A DNA stretch of 49,812 nt from Cyanobacteria bacterium FACHB-63 (GTDB lineage Bacteria; Cyanobacteriota; Cyanobacteriia; Leptolyngbyales; Leptolyngbyaceae), in assembly GCA_014695255.1 (NCBI GenBank), contig JACJNX010000173.1:1-49812 (forward strand), in the 5' to 3' direction. The position numbers and the translations under genes were made by a program. Shown here piece after piece: positions 44,266-49,812 of this stretch. The notes beneath the pieces are model-generated. The model did no database searches. It had not been told where the DNA came from and worked only from the letters and a program-made list of their open reading frames with translations. Position 1 is the stretch's first letter; each line of letters starts with the position of its first letter.

Positions 44266-44697
44266 CTATCTGTTTGCGATAGTTAATCCTTCGTGGACAA
44301 CCTCAATGGATTCGATCGATGGCTCATTTGCATCTGCTTTCAGATCGCCCGGTTGAACTTTAGTAGGCCATGCCTGTTTAACGCTCCAGACTACCACCGC
44401 CTCATGCTTCTCATTCAAAAGGCTAATCGTGATATCACGGCGCTCGATCGTGTTGAGGGCTACGGTATTCCACCATTTATAGAAATCGTTGTCTCCTTTG
44501 AATGTGCCACGTTTCATGGTGATATTGCCAAACTTTTGCATGCCGGGCATTTTGATCTTGTGATATTCCGGTAAATTACCTTCCCGATATTCGATCGCCT
44601 CGGTTTCCACTGTCAGTCCCGATATTTCAGTGAATCCCAGACGGGTTCCTCCCCACTCCACTTGGAAATGAAACTTGGGTAAAGGATAGTTAGCCAT
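44266..44697 (-). CDS. Inner tube protein 1 (gp19 superfamily, Afp1/Pvc1 type)
   Basis: The product is 143 aa, the standard length. Signature segments are PLPKFHFQVEWGGTRLGFTE, VETEAIEYREGNLPEYHK and VWSVKQAWPTKVQPGDLKAD. It stacks as hexamers to form the tube that carries cargo. It follows the sheath gene, and the DUF5908 and hub genes come after, as in AlgoCP-like and cyanobacterial loci. Confidence 0.93.
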   Translation of the reverse strand: MANYPLPKFHFQVEWGGTRLGFTEISGLTVETEAIEYREGNLPEYHKIKMPGMQKFGNITMKRGTFKGDNDFYKWWNTVALNTIERRDITISLLNEKHEAVVVWSVKQAWPTKVQPGDLKADANEPSIESIEVVHEGLTIANR

Positions 44698-44751
44698 GAT
44701 TGTTTTACTCGTTGGTTAGTGAATTGAAGATTCAGAAATACCAGAACTGTC

Positions 44752-46266
44752 TCAGCTCTCCTGCATCTTGTGGGAGAACCGCAAAATGATGAACTCAGCC
44801 GGACGCACAACCGCCATTCCAATCTCGACGATCATCCGACCTTCCAGAATATCCAGGGCAGTCATGGTTTCGTTGAGTCCCACGCTGACATAAAATGCTT
44901 GCTCTGGTTTAGCTCCTGCCAACGCTCCTGCTCGCCACTGGAGAATCAAGAAGTTTTCAATCATTGCCCGCACTTTAACCCAAGTATTGGCATCGTTGGG
45001 TTCAAAGACAAATTGCTCAGTCGCTTTCTTAATCGATTCCTCTGCCATGTTGAAGAAGCGCCGCACCGGAACATAACGCCATTCATTGCTGTTACCATCC
45101 AGAGTACGGGCACCCCAAATTAACGTCCCTTTACCCGTAAAGGCGCGAATTGCATTGACCGACTTACCTGATGGGTGAACATTGAGATCTTCCTGTTCAG
45201 CTTCGGTAATTCTAATCGTGGGCTTAATCACTGAGCTTAGAGCAACATTGGCTGGAGCTTTCCATACTCCTCGTGAGCTGTCTACTCTGGCATATTGTCC
45301 CGCCACGAGTGGACTGGGTGGCAAAACAACTGGAATGGCGTCGATCGCGGCCTTCACCAAATTCAACAAAATTGCATTGCCTGCTGCTGGATTATCCTTA
45401 TTAGGAGCTAAGTCCGATAAAGTTTGCCCATCAAAAGAACCATTACTGAGTACTCCAGCAGGGTTTGTTTGTCGATGTACCAATGTGACAGGAACTAAAT
45501 CACCTGCTGGGGTTTGATTGTTTATGTCGGTCGGGTCATCGTAAACATAATTGAAAATCGTTTCCACATTAGGGGTATACGCCGCCGCATATTTGAGCGC
45601 ATCAAGTGTCAAACTCAAATTTCGGAATGTATCTGCGGCAGCATTAATCGTTTGCCCTGAATCTGGAATCTGCACATCGAGAATGGCAAAGCGATCTTTC
45701 AGTAAGATACATTGGTCGATCGCTTTACCAAAAACTCCAGTTCTACCTGGGTCATCCAAGCCTTGTGATTCTGGAAAGACGAATAGTGTCACCTCATCCT
45801 CTTTGGCAATTTCGTCAATTCCAGCCTGTAGATCTGAAGGAGTAATTACACCAGGAGGAGGGGTCATCTTGCCAACAGACACGACATAACAAGGTCCACC
45901 ACCATTGGCAAAATACGCCTGCATCGCGTAATACATATTGTGTTTAGAAGGTGGGTTAGCGGCCGCATCGATTGCACCGGTCACCTTCCGTTCGATCACA
46001 TTGTTGTTAGCATCAATTCGCTCTTCAATTGTGATGGTAATTCCAGCCTCTGGTTCAGCGGTTCCAAATGACTGCTCATACTCAAGCAAAGATGTAATCC
46101 GAATTGGCTGAATCACCTTGGGGTTATGCAAGTCGCGACCATTAACCACAGCCTTTTGGGTATACCCAATAAAGGCAGGAATCGCCGTTGCAACTTCGGC
46201 AACAGAGGGTGGAAATTTTGAGATTTCCTCGATATAAACCCCTGGCGTTTTGTATGTGCTTGGCAT
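44752..46266 (-). CDS. Contractile sheath protein (Afp2-4/Pvc2-4 type)
   Basis: The product is 504 aa. The N-terminus YKTPGVYIEEISKFPPSVAE is the universal sheath start, and AIPAFIGYTQKAVVNGRDLH follows. The C-terminus has GKGTLIWGARTLDGNSNEWR, RRFFNMAEESIKKATEQFVF, and a closing VVRPAEFIILRFSHKMQES. Only one sheath gene is present, as in AlgoCP-like systems; PVC and Afp have three. It stores the energy that drives the tube. Confidence 0.95.
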   Translation of the reverse strand: MPSTYKTPGVYIEEISKFPPSVAEVATAIPAFIGYTQKAVVNGRDLHNPKVIQPIRITSLLEYEQSFGTAEPEAGITITIEERIDANNNVIERKVTGAIDAAANPPSKHNMYYAMQAYFANGGGPCYVVSVGKMTPPPGVITPSDLQAGIDEIAKEDEVTLFVFPESQGLDDPGRTGVFGKAIDQCILLKDRFAILDVQIPDSGQTINAAADTFRNLSLTLDALKYAAAYTPNVETIFNYVYDDPTDINNQTPAGDLVPVTLVHRQTNPAGVLSNGSFDGQTLSDLAPNKDNPAAGNAILLNLVKAAIDAIPVVLPPSPLVAGQYARVDSSRGVWKAPANVALSSVIKPTIRITEAEQEDLNVHPSGKSVNAIRAFTGKGTLIWGARTLDGNSNEWRYVPVRRFFNMAEESIKKATEQFVFEPNDANTWVKVRAMIENFLILQWRAGALAGAKPEQAFYVSVGLNETMTALDILEGRMIVEIGMAVVRPAEFIILRFSHKMQES

Positions 46267-46293
46267 GGGATTGGCTCAATAGTAAGTGGTCAG

Positions 46294-47496
46294 TTACAGA
46301 TGAATATCGGAGAAGATAGCGGTTACGTGTTGGAAAGTATCAGTTTCAGGCTTGATTAAGCCGACATCAGGAAACGGAAGCGGGTAATCTTTGCCATCTT
46401 TTAGTGGAGTAGCAGGTTGCAGACGTAAACCCAGTGGACGTTTGGTGGCATAGGTTTTGTCATCTAATACATCAAAGTCAGGCAGGTCAGCTGCATTAAA
46501 ACCGTGAGGTTTTTCATAGCGGTAGCGCCAACAAGTTGCCCGGTTTTTGAAGCGAATCACATAGGTTTTGGGACGAATTAGCGTTTGTCCAGCACTGGCT
46601 TCCAGCAAGGCGAAATCAGAGGATAACAGATCTGAACGCAGGACAATTTCGACCAGCCCAAAAGCCTTCTGGGCGGTAACCGGGTCAGCGAGGATAAACG
46701 CATCTATCTGTTTTCCATTCAGGTGTAGTTGGTAACGACCAGGAGTTTGTCCAGAAAAATTTAGATTAACTGAGATCGATGTTCCTGCTGAATGATGATT
46801 GGGTGCAGTAGCCTCAAAAACAAATGTCTCCTGCCCATTGGCGTTAATTAACGTTAAGCGAAAAGCATCGCCAGGGTTAAGGTTTGGAATAACTTGAGTC
46901 CGGGAGAGCGCCTGATAGGGAAGACGGTCTAGATCCGAGACATACTGGCTACTGGGTAGGGTTTCCCAATCTTTGTTACTAGGAGTTGAACTAGCAGACG
47001 CTTTGTATGTGAGCGCTTCTAGCGTACTCCCCCCACGAGTCACCAGTTTTCCCAATGCGTACTCAGTGTTAGCCGTGTATTGCGATAAGGGTTGAGTCAG
47101 GAATAGGGCATGACCCTGCTTGTTACTCAGATTGGAGAAATAATAAATGTAGTTCTGGAGCGGCGATAATAGTAAGTTGGTAAAGTTAGCAAAGTAGCGA
47201 TCTCGGACCACTAACCAAAATGTCAATTGTTCTGATTGACTAATGGGCAGCTTTGTCTGGAAATCACCAGAAGCAGTTTTATCTACATTGGCAAAAACAG
47301 CTGCGCCATGAGTTTGTGAACGAAAGATCCAACGTAAACGCTTTAGTACACCTAAACACTCTGACGTAGGTGCAAGTGTCAACAGATTTGATATATCGTA
47401 ATCAGTAGGCAATATGGGCGGGTCTAGCTGACCCAGATAGTAATCATGCCAAAGCTCCAGACTTAGAATTTGTTTGTAGATGATTTGAGCGGACAT
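46294..47496 (-). CDS. Conserved eCIS-associated protein of unknown function
   Basis: The product is 400 aa and I cannot name a family. Residues 205-270 look like an Ig-like beta domain (LNPGDAFRLTLINANGQETF, then GRYQLHLNGKQIDAF). The rest is mixed, with LGLRLQPATPLKDGKDYPLP near the end. It starts 2 bp after the stop of the DUF4255 cap gene and is followed by the sheath gene. This place in the order suggests a cap-linked or sheath-end adaptor protein. Function is inferred from position only. Confidence 0.7.
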   Translation of the reverse strand: MSAQIIYKQILSLELWHDYYLGQLDPPILPTDYDISNLLTLAPTSECLGVLKRLRWIFRSQTHGAAVFANVDKTASGDFQTKLPISQSEQLTFWLVVRDRYFANFTNLLLSPLQNYIYYFSNLSNKQGHALFLTQPLSQYTANTEYALGKLVTRGGSTLEALTYKASASSTPSNKDWETLPSSQYVSDLDRLPYQALSRTQVIPNLNPGDAFRLTLINANGQETFVFEATAPNHHSAGTSISVNLNFSGQTPGRYQLHLNGKQIDAFILADPVTAQKAFGLVEIVLRSDLLSSDFALLEASAGQTLIRPKTYVIRFKNRATCWRYRYEKPHGFNAADLPDFDVLDDKTYATKRPLGLRLQPATPLKDGKDYPLPFPDVGLIKPETDTFQHVTAIFSDIHL

Positions 47497-47498
47497 GA

Positions 47499-48101
47499 CT
47501 ATATCGCTCCATTCGAGTTGACACCAATTTCTGTAATTGGCGTGCCTTCTGCTAAACGCTTTTCTGCTTCAATCGCAACAAGCCGGAAGCGATACAACAC
47601 AAAAGGAACTTGTTTGCCACCCAGGCTACCCCAAAGATAGTTTAGTTGCTCAAAGGTAAGACTATAGAGATCAGGAAGGAGTTTCACCTCCTGTGGAATA
47701 TTTATTGCGGGGGGTGTTGCTGTAAATGATAGTTCTTTCTTCCATTGGAAAAATTCAATCACTCGTGACAGGCGTTTGAGTGATGCTTCATACTCCTTAC
47801 TATGGAGCACTGAAAAAAGGATAAAAAGATTAAGCTGAATTGGTGGATTCTGGTAAACAGTACGACCATTTTCTACCCGATGAAAAGGTTCATTTTTCAG
47901 CGTTACCTCTTCTTGAAGATTAACGAGGCTCATCACTACTCGCTCATCTTGATTGCTTCCAGTACCACCGAGTTCTTCAGCCATGGAGATATTATCTAGA
48001 ATCACAGTTTCCTGGCTAGCACTGGTAGACTCCTCAACTTGTAGAATGTATTGCTGTAAAGCCGCCTGTATTAGCTTCATGGCATCAAAGATCATGGCCA
48101 T
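47499..48101 (-). CDS. DUF4255 cap/terminator protein (Afp16/Pvc16 type)
   Basis: The product is 200 aa (alternative start 2 codons later). It has the Pvc16 N-domain pattern: AMKLIQAALQQYILQ, ERVVMSLVNLQEEVTLKN, and PPIQLNLFILFSVLHSKEYE. This protein caps the distal end of tube and sheath and fixes their length. It is one of the first genes of the operon, next to the sheath. Confidence 0.88.
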   Translation of the reverse strand: MAMIFDAMKLIQAALQQYILQVEESTSASQETVILDNISMAEELGGTGSNQDERVVMSLVNLQEEVTLKNEPFHRVENGRTVYQNPPIQLNLFILFSVLHSKEYEASLKRLSRVIEFFQWKKELSFTATPPAINIPQEVKLLPDLYSLTFEQLNYLWGSLGGKQVPFVLYRFRLVAIEAEKRLAEGTPITEIGVNSNGAI

Positions 48102-48150
48102 ACCACCAGTTTTTTAGTTTGTATAACTCGTCCAGCACCTCAATACATCG

Positions 48151-48579
48151 TCAACCCGACTTGGCGGCATCTGCCCATCCAGTTACGATCTCAACTTTGA
48201 CCGAATCCTTAGCAAACTTAGCTGCGTTTTTGTCTAGTTCTGGTTCAAGTTTGAGGAATATTTTCAAGTCATCTGGAGCAATGGCATTCATCCACGTCTC
48301 TAAAATCAAAAGAGGCGCGTCTAGCTCAACAAAGCTTTCTGCATCTCCAATTTTGTACTGTAGCTTTGAAGGAGAATCTGCTGCCAAGTTACTGGTAGAC
48401 TTAACCACCAATAAATTGAATTCTTTGACTTTGCTAAGAGTAACGTCCTTTTTATCCTGGGTTGTATCTAATGTGACACTAAAATGCTTATAGACTTCAC
48501 ACCGAAGTACTTGATTAGAGATCGAAAATTGGAGTCCCCCAGGAATAGTCAGGTTTGCACCATACTTAATCTCTAGCAT
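48151..48579 (-). CDS. Unknown 142-aa protein, first gene of the eCIS operon
   Basis: The start is placed at the ATG at 48579 because GGAG stands seven bases upstream; the frame is open to 48630. It looks beta-rich and soluble (LEIKYGANLTIPGGLQFSIS, then VLRCEVYKHFSVTLDTTQDK and LKIFLKLEPELDKNAAKFAK). No family is recognised. It precedes the cap gene by 49 bp on the same strand. Possible roles are a minor particle component or a regulator of the operon; neither is shown by the sequence. Confidence 0.65.
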   Translation of the reverse strand: MLEIKYGANLTIPGGLQFSISNQVLRCEVYKHFSVTLDTTQDKKDVTLSKVKEFNLLVVKSTSNLAADSPSKLQYKIGDAESFVELDAPLLILETWMNAIAPDDLKIFLKLEPELDKNAAKFAKDSVKVEIVTGWADAAKSG

Positions 48580-48670
48580 CGATTTTCTCCTCTCTGCATA
48601 TACTACTGAACCAGTTTTGAGAAAGACCAAATTTAGATAAAAATCAATTCCAAAATCATCTTAAATTCCG

Positions 48671-48699
48671 TTACTATGTAATTAAGAATTAGTTCACAA
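48671..48699 (-). promoter_or_regulatory. Candidate promoter of the eCIS operon
   Basis: On the minus strand TTGTGA (48694-48699) and TAGTAA (48671-48676) are spaced by exactly 17 bp, in an AT-rich stretch about 90 bp before the first eCIS gene. No other sizeable gap before a gene exists in the operon until the tape measure. Both boxes match the consensus only partly. Confidence 0.3.
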
Positions 48700-49280
48700 A
48701 CAAAATCTTAAGAAGTTCTTTTTTTTTGCATAATTTTTTGAGTCTATGATCACTAAGCAAAAGTAGGTCTTTAGAAACTCTTCTCTACAGAGAAAAATTT
48801 AAACTGGTTTGTAAATCAGCTCTAATCATGATTCTAGTTAATAGGTGAAGCAGCTTATCTTTCAAATGAGCTTCGATAGAACGTTTTTGGGCTTCTTGTA
48901 TCTTGAAATCTATTTAGCTCCCCTATATCTTCTAGAATTAACAAATATGCTAGTTCACTTTGTGATCAAAAAGAACCCCCTAGGTGACAATTTCATTTTT
49001 AAACTTAAAAAGCATATGTTCTTAATGTTTTTATACAGTATTATCAGACTTCGTTATCTTTCTTTATAGGTTGCGTGAGAGGTAATGAATGGGCAAGATA
49101 GGTCATCATCCACTAAGCTGTTGATGTTGAATTCAAGACAGTAGATGAAGGCCTCCCTCGGTAGTGTTTTACATTTGGGAACCTCGAAAAGTTCGCTTTC
49201 CAATAACAGATGTTCGAGTCAAGTCACAAAGTGGGAGCGTTCACTTCTGGAGCAGCGACAGGCTTTGATCAAATCTGCAT
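48700..49280. other. AT-rich intergenic region, no gene recognised
   Basis: This 580-bp stretch between the eCIS operon and the transposase remnants is markedly A+T-rich up to about 49070. It may contain further regulatory sites for the operon. The one plus-strand frame (48845-49069) is hydrophobic and lacks a ribosome site or family match. The part after 49070 may be decayed IS end sequence. Confidence 0.4.
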
Positions 49281-49624
49281 CTAGACTGCAATTCGAGCGT
49301 GATGAAACACCAATTGCTTGAAATTGTACGTTAAATGCTTCAGTCCTAACATCGCTCTGACGGCATCAAGTCCAATCGAGCGCACGAGTTTGCTGCCCAT
49401 CGTCATCGTCCAGTTGCCGAAAACGTGCTCAACTTTGGCACGAATGCTGGAACGCTCTCGGTTGTCCGCTTGCTGTTGCTCAGTGAGAGGATGATTGCGG
49501 TAAGCCCGTTCATGGATGTGGCTCTCAAACTGCAACAACTTAAGTACGGCTTCGATGATTTCGGAACGATAGGCGCTGTCTGCCCACACTGCGTCACTGT
49601 CGTTTTCATCATCGAGCAGTTGTC
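49281..49624 (-). pseudogene. IS5-family transposase, C-terminal remnant
   Basis: The minus strand encodes the end of an IS5-type DDE transposase: LLDDENDSDAVWADSAYRSE with the second catalytic Asp, IHERAYRNHPLTEQQQ, and SSIRAKVEHVFGNWT with the catalytic Glu. The N-terminal half with the first Asp is missing, and upstream the DNA switches to another transposase at about 49624. It is a dead fragment. Confidence 0.8.
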
Positions 49625-49812
49625 CTAGTACGACAGTTGTAGATCGTCTGAAAGCCGCACTGCACGGCGCTTGTAGTGATAGTACTGGGCGATGCTGCGA
49701 TGCATCCTGCGCCACTGTTGCCAGTGCACAAAGTGCTCAAAACTCTGCTTGATCTGGAACACCCATTGCCCCAAACAACGGCGCATTTCTCGCACACTTA
49801 CAGGTAGTAGAG
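49625..49812 (-). pseudogene. Second transposase remnant, C-terminal end (runs off the window)
   Basis: In a different minus-strand frame the sequence reads REMRRCLGQWVFQIKQSFEH, then WRRMHRSIAQYYHYKRRAV, ending at a TAG (49625-49627). The WRRxHxxxAxYYHYKRR ending is common at the C-terminus of a group of cyanobacterial IS transposases. It abuts the IS5 fragment, so one element was inserted into or recombined with the other. The upstream part lies beyond the window. Confidence 0.55.

Noticed and set aside
10860-48579. Prophage or type VI secretion system
   Set aside because: No capsid, terminase, portal or lysis genes and no TssJLM membrane complex. The AAA+ ATPase, DUF4255 cap, DUF5908, CIS tape measure and DUF4157 proteins are eCIS hallmarks.
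48845-49069. Plus-strand 74-codon hydrophobic frame
   Set aside because: It lies in very AT-rich DNA where such hydrophobic frames arise by chance; no ribosome site and no family seen.

Overview
The window looks like a cyanobacterial chromosome. The octamer GCGATCGC (the HIP1 palindrome) and its core CGATCG occur throughout, and the gene families fit a cyanobacterium. The genus cannot be told from the sequence alone.

Left part (1-6540): a worn accessory region. It holds the end of an ISAs1-like insertion sequence inside a broken short-chain dehydrogenase. Next comes a Crp/Fnr-type regulator facing a TetR gene across two tandem operators, then a COQ4-like protein facing a second TetR across a 15-bp operator. 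A deletion scar joins the 3' parts of a drug/metabolite permease and an amidase. A third TetR, fused to an IS1-type zinc ribbon, faces a Rieske oxygenase, and a 5'-truncated LuxR gene follows.

Middle (6541-10860): remains of an integrative element. There are two copies of a GATCGAAATGG hairpin, the 3' half of a tRNA-Met(CAT) gene, a tyrosine-integrase fragment interrupted by an IS21-family element (istA/istB), an 18-bp tandem repeat array, and about 650 bp with little recognisable coding content.

Right part (10860-48579): an apparently complete extracellular contractile injection system (eCIS, the Afp/PVC/AlgoCP type), all on the minus strand and tightly packed. In transcription order it encodes an unknown 142-aa protein, a DUF4255/Pvc16-type cap, an unknown 400-aa protein, the sheath, two inner-tube proteins, a 57-aa DUF5908 protein, a LysM hub protein, a VgrG/gp5-like spike, a PAAR tip, gp25, a baseplate-J protein, a repeat-rich fibre with a peptidase S74-type chaperone, a 2326-aa baseplate protein carrying YegP-like repeats, a 1586-aa protein with PKD-like repeats, the CIS tape measure protein, and a coiled-coil protein. 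A cargo module follows: a 1530-aa DUF4157 effector with a His-Me-finger-type nuclease motif and a C-terminal helix-hairpin-helix, a SUKH-like (SMI1/KNR4) protein that may be its immunity partner, a YbjN-domain protein that may be a chaperone, and a second small DUF4157 protein. The operon ends with the Pvc15-type AAA+ ATPase.

The most interesting part is this cargo module (12209-19722). It combines an eCIS leader domain, a candidate DNA-targeting toxin, an adjacent candidate immunity gene and a candidate chaperone. Nested transposase remnants (49281-49812) close the window.
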